64,000 nt of DNA. Origin: Burkholderia sp. USMB20 (lineage in GTDB: Bacteria > Pseudomonadota > Gammaproteobacteria > Burkholderiales > Burkholderiaceae). Shown here piece after piece: positions 28,842-38,286 of the stretch (positions are counted from its first letter, which is position 1; each line of letters starts with the position of its first letter). The stretch spans positions 806,001-870,000 of the forward strand of contig NZ_JTAN02000019.1 of the NCBI RefSeq assembly GCF_000949135.2, in the 5' to 3' direction. Position numbers and translations under genes: made by a program. The notes below the pieces were generated by a model. It was not told the DNA's origin, searched no databases, and saw only the letters and a program-made list of their open reading frames with translations.

Positions 28842-29816
28842 CTACAACTCCAGTTCCGTCTGGCTCGAGCGTGCCTGGAACCGGTATTCCGAGGGTGTCA
28901 CGTCGAGGTGTCGCCGAAAAATTTTGGCCAGGCGATCACCGTTCCCCCACCCGCATTGCCGTGCGATCGTGCCGATCGGCAAGTCGGTTTCCATCAACAT
29001 CTGCACCGTGCGCTCCAGGCGAACCCGCAGCAGAAATTCGGACGGCGTCATGCCGATTTCCTGCTTGAAATGCCGCAGGAAGTTCCGTTCGCTCATTGCA
29101 GCAACCCGCACTGCATCGCTGACGGATATGGCTCTTCCACAGTTCTTGCGCAACCAGCTCGCCGTCGCGCGGACCCGATCGGCTGGCGTGCCATTGCGCA
29201 CTTCACCCTCCTGCTCCGCCGGCTCGAATGCGTCGCCCAGCGCGAGCCGCGCCACAATGCCTCGCACCGCATCGCCACCCAGGTCGCGTTCGATGAGCGC
29301 CAATGCGGCTCTTGCCGGCTCGTAGCCGCCGCGACCCACGCGCACCGCATCCACTGCATCGATCACGTGCGAGCCATTCAGCGCCGCATCGATCAACATC
29401 CTGCCTTCGCCGATCGTCTCGACCATGCCCGCCTTCGGCAGCACGATCCGCAACCAGTCGATCACCCGGGCGTCGCGCGACGCGCGACGCGCACCTTCGC
29501 CACCCGCGACGAACAGCGCATCGAATGCGTGCGCCGTGCCCGCATCGCATGCGAATGTCCGCACGCTGATGGCCGACGACCAGACGATGTTTCCACCTTT
29601 CGACGAATAGAAGCGAATGTCGTACAGCGGAAGCCCTGTCGCGCGCGGCGCATAGATTTCATTGGCTACTTCGAACACCTCGAATACCGCGCCCGCCGCA
29701 AACAACGAGAAACCGTCGAAGACGACAACGCCGATATCCCGATTCCTGCGTGACCGCTTTCCCCCAACATCTGCTGCCGCTTCATCTCCCGAATGATCGA
29801 CACTCGTGTGCGTCAT
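28842..29816 (-). CDS. GlxA-type AraC family transcriptional regulator
   Basis: A 324-residue regulator. Residues from about 25 to 200 form a DJ-1/PfpI-like domain (DIGVVVFDGFSLFAAGAVFE, FDALFVAGGEGARRA). The C-terminus has two AraC helix-turn-helix units (ISDAVRVAAMSERNFLRHF-type first helix, then GWGNGDRLAKIFRRHLDVTP). I use the ATG at 29816; the open frame runs further upstream without family-like sequence. It lies just upstream of manC on the same strand (about 90 bases), so it may regulate the exopolysaccharide operon. A paralogue sits at 31969-33012. Confidence 0.9.
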   Translation of the reverse strand: MTHTSVDHSGDEAAADVGGKRSRRNRDIGVVVFDGFSLFAAGAVFEVFEVANEIYAPRATGLPLYDIRFYSSKGGNIVWSSAISVRTFACDAGTAHAFDALFVAGGEGARRASRDARVIDWLRIVLPKAGMVETIGEGRMLIDAALNGSHVIDAVDAVRVGRGGYEPARAALALIERDLGGDAVRGIVARLALGDAFEPAEQEGEVRNGTPADRVRATASWLRKNCGRAISVSDAVRVAAMSERNFLRHFKQEIGMTPSEFLLRVRLERTVQMLMETDLPIGTIARQCGWGNGDRLAKIFRRHLDVTPSEYRFQARSSQTELEL

Positions 29817-30478
29817 GGCGTGCTCTCGGACAATCAGTCCAATCAACTTCGGTCGTCGTTTTTTACTCCGTTGCGACGCATCATACCGAGGGCGCCGAAT
29901 GGCGTTTAAACACTGGCCGATTCGAACAAACAGTCGTCGGATTAGTCTGCGGGAATTCCCTGATCGGCCAAATGTTGGCGGTTTTCGACTACCTCGCCGC
30001 AGCGAAACGGATGACGAAGAGCTTGCAGAAACAGCGGCGCTCGCATGACGAGCGAGTGATATCCGACGGCAGTCGTTCGGTGATCGAAGCGTCGTGGCGC
30101 GCCCCACGGGCGGTCAGGCGTTCGGCAAGATGCGCGGCACCTTCGTGCATGAATTGCGACAGCAAGCAATGTGGTGCGACATGATCATGTGCTGGCGAGT
30201 ATCGCTGTGGATGCAGCAGTCGATTCGGCCCTGGAACTCGACAGTACGGTGGCGCAACGCGATCGGCGTCGTTGACGATCAGCCTGCATCGATGCGTCGT
30301 ATTCGGCCACGGGTGCCGCGCAAGGCCGATTAGCCCGGATCCGCCAGCCCGGCGCCTGGCGAAACGCGCTGACGACGCGACGCAGCAATCCGCCGCCCCT
30401 TCAGTTCCTTGTATTTTTTTGTTCGAGCCGGCCGGTACTCGCTCCAGCCGCATGACGACGCTCATGCGAGCCGGGCGT
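29817..30478. other. 660-base region upstream of the first GlxA-type regulator
   Basis: I see no gene that I can support. Open frames here overlap each other in all directions and lack family features or good ribosome-binding sites. The first 150 bases presumably include the promoter of the regulator that starts at 29816. Confidence 0.4.
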
Positions 30479-30736
30479 CTACGACATCACCGCGCTCGCA
30501 ACGAGCGACGCAATCGCCACGGGTAGCGCGAACAGCGCCGACAGCGCCATCCTTTTCAAGATTCGAGCTCGCGCCACCTCACGCGAGCCGCGGGCCCGGC
30601 GCGACTGAAATTCGAGCAGCAGCAGCCCCTGACCATGTCGTGCGCCGGCCCAAAGGCCGGACGCGGTGCTGAAGACGAGGTAGACGAGAATCCAGACGAA
30701 GCAAATCCTCGAGAAGATAAGAAGCGCGACGTTCAT
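30479..30736 (-). CDS. Small two-segment membrane protein, function unknown
   Basis: An 85-residue open frame that looks real by composition: an N-terminal hydrophobic segment (ALLIFSRICFVWILVYLVFS), a short basic cytoplasmic-type loop rich in Arg (FQSRRARGSREVARARILKR), and a second hydrophobic segment (MALSALFALPVAIASLVASA) at the end. I do not recognise a family. It stands alone between non-coding stretches. Confidence 0.5.
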   Translation of the reverse strand: MNVALLIFSRICFVWILVYLVFSTASGLWAGARHGQGLLLLEFQSRRARGSREVARARILKRMALSALFALPVAIASLVASAVMS

Positions 30737-31031
30737 GGCGGCGATGCTCCGTTTTCGGCGAGATACCGCGCATCAGATGGCGCGCGGTTCGATGCCGATA
30801 GCGTACATTGCAATGCAGCATGCCGGACATGACAATTGATCCGACGATTCCGCCAACCGGTTACCGTACGTTTCCTCCGGGCGGCGCCGACGCGAAGCAC
30901 CACGCGCGTGCAACAATGTTCGCACTGCTTCGTAATGTTCGAAGCCAGGCCACACGGATCGTCTTGCGGATCCACGACTCGAACGACGGCGACTGACATT
31001 CACCGTACGCGCAGCTCGACCCGTGATGAAT

Positions 31032-31063
31032 AAAAAGGCCTGCGTGCCACACGGCACGCAGGC
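31032..31063 (-). terminator. Strong Rho-independent terminator
   Basis: Read on the minus strand, GCCTGCGTGCC and its exact complement form an 11-base stem with a 4-base loop (31038-31063), followed directly by CCTTTTTATT (about 31039-31029). On the plus strand the stem is followed by AAAATT, so the signal is directional and ends minus-strand transcription. Confidence 0.85.
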
Positions 31064-31110
31064 AAAATTCCGAGGAGAGTTCCGGGGTGAACGCGTCTCC
31101 TCGAAAGGCC
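31032..31110 (-). ncRNA. Candidate small RNA with hairpin and intrinsic terminator
   Basis: On the minus strand, an 8-base perfect stem (CGAGGAGA/TCTCCTCG at 31071-31078 and 31096-31103) is followed by the perfect 11-base terminator stem described separately. No open frame on this strand explains a terminator here. TTGAAA at 31144-31139 could be a -35 element, giving an RNA of about 75 bases ending at the T-run. The 5' end is a guess. The alternative is a terminator for an unrecognised small gene. Confidence 0.4.
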
Positions 31111-31438
31111 AGACAAAAGCGTAACGTCGAATCGACCGTTTCAAAACGGAATGGCGGCTTCGACCACGATCATGGCCGAATGAAAATGTATTGATGCACG
31201 CGCACACGTTTCTCGACGGGCATTGCGCCGTCACGCCCGATTTGCTTCCTGCAATTGGCGGATTGCTTCGGTGTTTTGGCCGACGAGCGAAATCTCGACT
31301 GGCCATGATGAGATGCGTGCAGACGGACATTCAACGTTCGCTCATCGACGAAGCCGGCATGTCATCGTCGTGACCGAGTCGCCTCGAACGCGCAACGATG
31401 CCGATGCACTTCGACAGACTTCCAGGAGCCCATCCGCC

Positions 31439-31900
31439 ATGCTTCCGCTGGACACTTTCTTGCGCGTCGTCGACGCAACCCCGCTCGTTGCGATCGACCT
31501 GATCATCTCGAACGGCGATGGCGCGTATCTACTCGGTCACCGTGTCAATCGTCCCGCGCAGGGTTTCTGGTTCGTGCCGGGCGGCCGGATTCGCAAGAAC
31601 GAGCGTCTCGACGATGCGTTCAATCGCATCGCGCGCGACGAACTCGGATGTAGCGGTCTGGAGCGTGCCGATGCCGAACTGATCGGCATCTACGATCACC
31701 TCTACGATGACAACTTTGGCGGCGAACCGGGTATCTCGACGCACTATGTGGTGATGGGATACAAGCTCCGCGGCACGTTCGACCTCGTGTCGCTGCCGAA
31801 TGCCCAGCACACTGCCTACCGATGGGCGACCGCCGACGAGATCGTCGCCGATCAAACGGTCCATTCGAATACGCGAACCTACTTCGGCACGTCCGCCTGA
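31439..31900 (+). CDS. gmm: GDP-mannose mannosyl hydrolase (Nudix)
   Basis: A 153-residue Nudix-family enzyme that hydrolyses GDP-mannose (or GDP-glucose) to GDP and free sugar by attack at the sugar carbon. The family-specific box GGRIRKNERLDDAFNRIARD followed by ELG replaces the classical Nudix box, as known for Gmm/WcaH. QGFWFVPGG precedes it, and HYVVMGYKL is typical. I use the ATG at 31439 because it gives the family N-terminus MLPLDTFLRVVDATPLVAID. In colanic-acid loci this gene sits with gmd and fcl and balances GDP-sugar pools; here it is just outside the operon, between the two GlxA-type regulators. Confidence 0.9.
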   Translation: MLPLDTFLRVVDATPLVAIDLIISNGDGAYLLGHRVNRPAQGFWFVPGGRIRKNERLDDAFNRIARDELGCSGLERADAELIGIYDHLYDDNFGGEPGISTHYVVMGYKLRGTFDLVSLPNAQHTAYRWATADEIVADQTVHSNTRTYFGTSA

Positions 31901-31968
31901 AATCGGGCGAGCGCTGCTCCCGCGGACAAATCGACTACCCGACGCCGGTCGTTAGCCCGGCGCGGGCA

Positions 31969-33012
31969 TCAAAGCGACGATGTACCGTTGCGAATGTCCG
32001 AGCCGCCAACCGACGCGAACATTCTGTCCCGAGCGGCCGCGCGATACTCCGTCGGCGACATCGACAGATGCTGGCGGAACAGCTTGGCCAGCCGGTCTCC
32101 ACTGCCGAGGCCGACCCGCCGCGCGACCTTGTCGGCGGGCAAATCCGTCTCGACCAGCATGGAGCATGCCTTTTCGAGCCGCACCCGCAGCACGAATTCG
32201 GTTGGCGTCACGCCGATTTCGTTCTTGAAGCGCCGCAGGAAATTCCGCTCGCTCATCGCAGCGGCCTGCGCTGCATTGGCGATCGAGATGCGATTCGCAC
32301 TGTTGGCTCGAAGATGCTGAGCGGCCGCGCGAATCAATTCACTGGCTCGCGCCTCCTGCGCCCCGAACAGGACGCTCGCAAATTTCCGGTTCGCCCCCGG
32401 CATCATGTACGAAACGATCTCTTGCGCGACTTCGTAGCCGGCGTCACGCACGACGATCGACAACGCGGCCGCGAACATGCCTTCGCCATCGTCGTCGGAT
32501 GGCCCCGATTCGCCCGTACCGCCAACGGCAAGCACCGCCTGCGGCACGACTTCCGGAACTTTCTGGTTCAGGCGAATCGCCGTCAGCATTTCGGCGCCGG
32601 CATTGTCGCCCTTGACCACGCGGGCGCGCTGATGGGCATGCTGCAACCAGCTGATGAACGCATCGTCGAGGCCGCTTGCCCGCCCCTGTCCACCGAGCAC
32701 GAACATGGCCTGCACATTGCTCGCATCGAGCGGACGAGCCGCTTCCGTCCAGATCTGTACACCCGACGACGAACGAACGGCACCGCCGTGACTGGAATAA
32801 AGCCGCAATTCATAGCGATCGGCAAACGCGACGTTCACGCCTTCGAGCTGATTTGCAAGTTCGAATACCGCGGCCAGCCGGCCCATTTGCATGATCGAAA
32901 ATCCGTCGAGCAGCAGGATGATGACGCTGTCCCGCCGACGACCGACGCTTCTTCCCCGGTCACCACTCACTCTGAACCCCGTAGTCGTTTCGTTCGGCGC
33001 TATTTGCATCAT
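31969..33012 (-). CDS. GlxA-type AraC family transcriptional regulator (paralogue)
   Basis: A 347-residue regulator with a DJ-1/PfpI-like sensor part (DSVIILLLDGFSIMQMGRLA, AMFVLGGQGRASGLDDAF) and a C-terminal double helix-turn-helix (AAMSERNFLRRFKNEIGVTP, GLGSGDRLAKLFRQHLSMSP). The C-terminal half is clearly homologous to the regulator at 28842-29816. It converges with gmm, with about 70 bases between stops. The double Met at the start leaves the exact first codon open. No target site can be assigned. Confidence 0.88.
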   Translation of the reverse strand: MMQIAPNETTTGFRVSGDRGRSVGRRRDSVIILLLDGFSIMQMGRLAAVFELANQLEGVNVAFADRYELRLYSSHGGAVRSSSGVQIWTEAARPLDASNVQAMFVLGGQGRASGLDDAFISWLQHAHQRARVVKGDNAGAEMLTAIRLNQKVPEVVPQAVLAVGGTGESGPSDDDGEGMFAAALSIVVRDAGYEVAQEIVSYMMPGANRKFASVLFGAQEARASELIRAAAQHLRANSANRISIANAAQAAAMSERNFLRRFKNEIGVTPTEFVLRVRLEKACSMLVETDLPADKVARRVGLGSGDRLAKLFRQHLSMSPTEYRAAARDRMFASVGGSDIRNGTSSL

Positions 33013-34660
33013 CTCGGCCTCTTAACAATTTTTTGCATTTTCTGCAGCGCATCATATGCGGCTAAATCGTCGGCCGATCCGTCGGTGTCCGATCCCGCCT
33101 CATTGTTGACGGAATCAGTCAAGGCGATGATATGGTACCAATTATTTGTTGATAATCAGGAATAGGAGTTGGCGTGACGGCACAAAGTCATGGAGATTTG
33201 ATCCAGATCATTGACGAAACATTTTTACAACACAACGAGCAGCGCATGTTTCACTCCGGAAATAGAACATGCGTTCAGTTCCTTACAGATCCTTACAGCA
33301 TTGGTCATAAGGAATCGACGCGTTCGCGTTGTCCGCCGCCTCGACGGCGGGCGGGGATGAGACAAAAAAATATGCGCAATGCCTCCCTCTGCGGGAGGGG
33401 ATATTACCTTGCAAGCTTTACCATGCAAGCGCGATACGAAAAAATCATAGATGGCAAGCGCTTTAACGTTTGCCTATATTAAGTAAATTCTTCCAGATGC
33501 ATTCGAAATATTATTTGCCGATGATAGCCGAATTTCGGTAGATAAATCCGCGCGACTGGGAATGCCCGAATATTTCGTAACATCAAACCCGACGTGCGCC
33601 ACGGCCCGCGCGTCACATCACCAGGGCCATCGGTTTCCGGAACATGCGACTCTGCCGCCGGCCGATCGTGATGCTTGCCGGGTCGTCGACCGCTCGAAGG
33701 CGCATGCGGAAACTCGCGAATCGGAGATATCGCCCTGCCAATCGCTAAGGAAAACGAATTGTCACGAGTGTAATCGTACGACGTGCGCGTTGACATCCGA
33801 CGCTTGGCGGCGCTCGCCTCAACCAATCACGCTCGGGAATCGAATTCCTGCCGGCATGACTTCGGTCGCGATGATTGCTCTCGCTGTGAAGCGTCGTCGA
33901 ACAGGCTTTACATACACCATTCGATTGAACGGTCGACCCGCACATCGATCTCGCTCATCGTGCAGCGATTATCGGTTCGCCATCGTCTTCGAATTTTCCG
34001 GCAATTGATTCCTGCGTCTGCAACGCCCATAACCGGAATTTTCCGATGTGGCACCCAGTTTGAAAACGCCTTCCTTCCCGGATGCTGTCGCTTGCGGAAC
34101 AACCATGAGTTAATACCGCAGCGCCTGTAGACAAAGCATGCAGAATGCACTGCACCCCAGCCTCGAAAATGAGCGTGTCTGCACCACCATCACTCGATGC
34201 GGTTTCCTTGCCGGTCCGACTGCGCGCACGTCTCGCTCCGGATCTTTCGATACGCCTCGGCACGGTTTCCCGAAGAGTCGGCACATACCCCGGACGATGA
34301 GGCCGCACGACGAACGAGAGTGCCGACTCCGCGCCGGCTCGCCCCGGACTCGCCAATAATAAAATCGAAAATCGCTCCAAAAAATCCATGAAGTCCGATT
34401 AAATCAAATCATTGGCGCATCACGACTATGTTATCCCGCTGCACCCTCATTTATTCATCGAAAAAATCACCCTCCCTTCTCTCCGCACACTCCACTTCGA
34501 TCAAAGACATCGTCAATTCGACCAGCCTGCACGAACCGAAATGCATCACTCTCCGTTATTTTTTGGAGACACCTCGCCATTTTAATTTCGCACTAAAAAT
34601 CTCTCGATGTAGTCTGCTTCCGTTCATTTGAACGCAGGCATGCTTGCAAAAGGAGAGACC
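33013..34660. other. 1.65-kb region without recognisable genes
   Basis: The left end must contain the promoter of the regulator at 31969-33012. A GTG-started frame at 33174-33482 has a decent upstream AGGAG (GGAATAGGAGTTGGC), but its 102 residues match nothing I know. A short hairpin CCGCCG-CCTCGA-CGGCGG lies within 33325-33365. The right part (about 34380-34640) is AT-rich and precedes the porin. Other frames look random. It may be decayed or regulatory DNA. Confidence 0.4.
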
Positions 34661-35820
34661 ATGAAACACGCATTTTTCCTGTCCTTGCGATCGCGTCGGT
34701 CGCGATGGGCGGCGTATCCCACGCGCAGTCGAGCGTGACGCTTTACGGGACGATCGACACGTCGCTCACGTACGTGCGCAACGCCGATGGCGGCAAGAAC
34801 CTTTGGGCGCTCGGCAACAGCAGCGCCGGCAATCTGTCGGGCAGTCGTTGGGGGCTCAAGGGTTCGGAAGATCTCGGCGGCGGCCTGGCGGCGATCTTCC
34901 AGCTGGAAAACGGTTTCAATCCGAGTACGGGCGGCCTCGGTCAGGGCAGCCGCATTTTCGGCCGCCAGGCCTATGTCGGGTTGACCAGCAACCAGTATGG
35001 CTCGCTCACGCTCGGTCGCCAATACGATCCGCTGATCGACCTCGTGCAGCCGATTACCGCCGACAACTACTTCGGCAGCGTGTTCGCCACCGCCGGTGAT
35101 GTCGACAACTACGACAACAGCTTCCGCGTCGACAACGCGGTCAAATACACGTCGCCCGTCATCGCCGGACTCCAGTTCGAGGCGATGTACTCGCTGGGCG
35201 GTGTCGCGGGCAGCACCGGCTCGAAGCAGTCGTATTCGGCCGGCGTGTCGTACGCCAACGGTCCGCTGAGTCTCGCCGGCGGCTACTTCTATGCTGCCAA
35301 CGCGAATCCCGTCACGGGCAGTCGCACGACATGGTCGAGCACGTCGGACGGCACGTTCGACGGCGCAATCAATACCGGCTACCAGACGGCCCACTCCATC
35401 GGCATCGCTCGCGTGGCCGGCCAGTATGTGATCGGTGCGTTCACCGTGGGCGCCGGCTACAGCAACGCCCAATATCGACGCGACGGCGCATCGGTGTTCG
35501 CGAAGAACGAACACTACAACACCGCCCAGGGCTTCCTGAACTATCAGGCGTCCGCCGCGCTGCTCGTCGGGGTCGGCTACAGCTTCACGAAGTCGGGCGG
35601 CGACACCGCGGCGCACTACCACCAGGCATCCGTCGGTGCCGACTACAACCTGTCGAAGCGTACGGATGTCTACATGACGGCCGCTTATCAGCATGCAAGC
35701 GGGAATACCGGGGACGGTGCCGGCGGTGCGGTGCCGGCGCAGGCGTCGATCGGTTCATACGGCTACAACGGCACGAAAAAGCAGGCCCTGGTCAATCTGG
35801 GGCTGCGTCACCGGTTCTGA
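34661..35820 (+). CDS. Gram-negative porin (Gram_porin family) with signal peptide out of frame
   Basis: From 34705 the frame encodes a complete mature trimeric porin of about 365 residues: AQSSVTLYGTIDTSLTYVRN at the start, GSRWGLKGSEDLGGGLAAIF, RQAYVGLTSNQYGSLTLGRQ, and the C-terminal aromatic LGLRHRF ending in Phe, the outer-membrane insertion signal. A good ribosome-binding site (AGGAGA) precedes the ATG at 34661. That ATG gives MKHAFF, after which the signal peptide PVLAIASVAMGGVSHAQ continues only one frame over. Adding one T to the T-run 34673-34677 would restore a normal signal peptide. As written, the porin cannot be exported from this start. A sequencing error is possible. Confidence 0.85.
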
Positions 35821-36121
35821 TCGTCACTTCGGGGCGCCGACATGTCCGGCGGTCGTCCCCAAACACTCGTGACGGCCGGCGCGGCGCCCGACGAACCGGC
35901 CGTGCTCGCCGGCAACGGCCGCCTTGCCGATATCGTGGCATGACTCGACGAGCATGCATGCGGCGTTCGTGCAGGCGGTACGGGAGCCGCTCGATGCGCC
36001 GGACCTGCACGCGGTCGAGCGGCGGACCGCGTTGCTGAAACACATCGGCATCGCCAATGCGTCGAAACATACGCCGTTCAACGCCGAACCAGATATGGAT
36101 ATGCCCGGACCTGCATAACCG
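35821..36121. other. Porin to ABC-transporter gap with a possible gene remnant
   Basis: A plus-strand frame at 35924-36118 (64 residues, MHAAFVQAVREPLDAPD, then LLKHIGIANASKHTPF) has protein-like composition but no recognised family and no ribosome-binding site. It could be the end of a decayed gene. No terminator stem with a T-run is visible after the porin. Confidence 0.3.
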
Positions 36122-37249
36122 TCACCGGCGCGCCGCCGACGGCGTGAAGCGCCACACCCGCAAAACCCGCCGCATCGTCGACACCAGCGCCGCATCGTCA
36201 CCCGGCGCAGCTGACGCGTCCTGCGCGACTTCCCGCTTGCGCCGTTTCGGATCGAGCCCGGTGCCGCCGCTCCGCCGCCGCGCCGCATGCCGCTCGATGA
36301 TCCGCTGCAGCAGGCAGAACACGCACAGCAGCGCGCCGATCACGATCCGCGTCCACCACGAGCTCAGCGTGCCGTCGAACGTGATCAGCACCTGGATCGT
36401 GCCGAGGATGCCGACGCCGAACACCGAGCCGATCACGTACCCCACTCCGCCCGTGAGCAGCGTGCCGCCGATCACGGTCGCGGCGATCGCGTCGAGTTCC
36501 ATTCCCTGCGCCTGCAGCCCGTAGCCGGACAGCACGTACAGCGTGAATACCACGCCGCCGAGCGCCGAACAGAAGCCGCTCAGCGCATACACGCCGACCT
36601 TCGTGCGCGCGACCGGCAGCCCCATCAGCAGCGCCGAGCGCTCGTTGCCGCCGATCGCATACACGTTGCGGCCGAAGCGCGTGAAATGCGCGACGTAGAT
36701 CGCGGCGGCCAGCGTCGCGAGCGCGATCAGCGCGCCCGCGCTCAGCGTCCCGCCGCCGACCGGCACGCTGATGCCCGCGAGCGCATGAAAGGTCGGCTCG
36801 TTGATCGTGATCGACTGCGTCGTGATCAGGAAGCACGCGCCGCGCGCGAGAAACATCCCGGCCAGCGTGACGATGAACGGCTGCAGCCGGAAGTAGTGAA
36901 TCAGCGCGCCCATCGCCGCACCGTACAGCGCGCCGAACACGAGCACGAGCGGCACGATCGCCCAGACGGGCCAGTGCCATCGTTCGGCGCCGACCGCACA
37001 GAAGATCGTTGTCAGCGCAACGACCGAGCCGACCGACAGGTCGATGCCGCCCGACACGATCACGAACGTCATCCCGATCGCGACGATCAGCAGGAATGCG
37101 TTGTCGACGAGCAGCCCGGTCAGCACCTGCATCGAGAAGAAACCCGTATACATCACGGATCCGAAGCCGAACAGCGCGGCGAACAGCACGATCGTCACGA
37201 CGATCGGCAGCGTGCGCGGGTCGGCGAGCCGTGCGAGGAATCGGTTCAT
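36122..37249 (-). CDS. yjfF: Sugar ABC transporter permease (YjfF-like)
   Basis: A 375-residue inner-membrane permease of the ribose/galactofuranose type with about eight to ten hydrophobic segments. Family features are FVIVSGGIDLSVGSVVALTT, the GLPVARTKVGVYALSGFCSA loop, and ATVIGGTLLTGGVGYVIGS. It has a long charged tail. Its ATG overlaps the stop of the upstream permease gene (ATGA), so the two are translationally coupled and probably form a heterodimer. Substrate by homology to ytfQRT-yjfF is galactofuranose or a related hexose. Confidence 0.88.
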   Translation of the reverse strand: MNRFLARLADPRTLPIVVTIVLFAALFGFGSVMYTGFFSMQVLTGLLVDNAFLLIVAIGMTFVIVSGGIDLSVGSVVALTTIFCAVGAERWHWPVWAIVPLVLVFGALYGAAMGALIHYFRLQPFIVTLAGMFLARGACFLITTQSITINEPTFHALAGISVPVGGGTLSAGALIALATLAAAIYVAHFTRFGRNVYAIGGNERSALLMGLPVARTKVGVYALSGFCSALGGVVFTLYVLSGYGLQAQGMELDAIAATVIGGTLLTGGVGYVIGSVFGVGILGTIQVLITFDGTLSSWWTRIVIGALLCVFCLLQRIIERHAARRRSGGTGLDPKRRKREVAQDASAAPGDDAALVSTMRRVLRVWRFTPSAARR

Positions 37250-38286
37250 CGCGGCGTCGCTCCGGTGGTGGCGCGCGAACGCGCGGAAGGCAGCAGCCGC
37301 GACGCGTGCCGGACGACCAGCGCGCGCGCCGCGTCCGACTGGATCAGCGTCACGACGATCACGACCATCGCCTTTACGACGAGCGTCGCCTCCGGCGGCA
37401 CGCCGATCGAATAGGTCGTGTAGGTGAGCGTCTGGATGATCAGCGCGCCGAGCACGGAGCCGGCGAGGCTGAAGCGGCCGCCGAGCAGCGACGTGCCGCC
37501 GAGCGTCACCGCGAGGATCGCGTCGAGCTCGAGCAGCAGCCCCGCGTTGTTGCCGTCGGCGCTGCGCACGTTCGAGCTGGCGAGGATGCCGGCGAGCGCC
37601 GACATCACGCCGGAGCACAGATACACGCCGAACACGACCGCCCCCGCGCGCAAGCCCACGAGCCGCGTCGCGACCGGGTTCACGCCGATCGCGCGGATGA
37701 ACAGGCCGAGCGCCGTACGGTTCACCAGCAGCGCGCTCGCCGCGATCGTCGCGAGCGCGATCCAGACCGCGCACGGCACGGCCGCGAGATAGCCGCCGCC
37801 GAGTGCGAGGTAGCCGGGCGCGCCGATCGGGATGATCTGCCCGCCGGTCAGCAGCTGCGCGATGCCGCGTCCGGCGACCATCAGGATCAGCGTCGCGATG
37901 ATCGGCTGCATTCCGACGAACGCGACGAGCACGCCGTTCCATGCGCCGGCGAGCAAGCCGACGCCGAGCGCGGCGGCGAGCGCCGTGCCGACTCGCGCCG
38001 GATCGCCGTCGAGCACGATCGCCGCGGCGGCGCCCGCGATCGCGACGATCGCACCGACCGAGATGTCGATCCCGCGCGTCGCGATCACGAGCGTCATGCC
38101 GAGCGACACGATCACCAGCGGCGCCGCGCGAGTCAGGATGTCGACCGGCGCGCCGAACAGGTGACCGTCGAGCAGCGCGATCGACAGGAAGCCCGGCCGA
38201 TGCGCGACGTCGAGCGCGAACAGCAGCGCGAGCGTCAGCACCGGCCACACGAGCGGATGACGAAGCAAGGCACGGAGCCGCATCAT
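37246..38286 (-). CDS. ytfT: Sugar ABC transporter permease (YtfT-like)
   Basis: A 346-residue permease with the same architecture as YjfF. Signature stretches are LVIATRGIDISVGAIVAIAG, AIGVNPVATRLVGLRAGAVV and LAVTLGGTSLLGGRFSLAGS. The start is the ATG at 38286, which overlaps the TGA of ytfR as ATGA. The open frame goes further upstream only as a shadow of ytfR. Part of the four-gene importer. Confidence 0.88.
   Translation of the reverse strand: MMRLRALLRHPLVWPVLTLALLFALDVAHRPGFLSIALLDGHLFGAPVDILTRAAPLVIVSLGMTLVIATRGIDISVGAIVAIAGAAAAIVLDGDPARVGTALAAALGVGLLAGAWNGVLVAFVGMQPIIATLILMVAGRGIAQLLTGGQIIPIGAPGYLALGGGYLAAVPCAVWIALATIAASALLVNRTALGLFIRAIGVNPVATRLVGLRAGAVVFGVYLCSGVMSALAGILASSNVRSADGNNAGLLLELDAILAVTLGGTSLLGGRFSLAGSVLGALIIQTLTYTTYSIGVPPEATLVVKAMVVIVVTLIQSDAARALVVRHASRLLPSARSRATTGATPR

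Noticed and set aside
30773-31330. A 185-codon minus-strand frame over the candidate sRNA
   Set aside because: It runs through the strong terminator stem, and its composition looks random.
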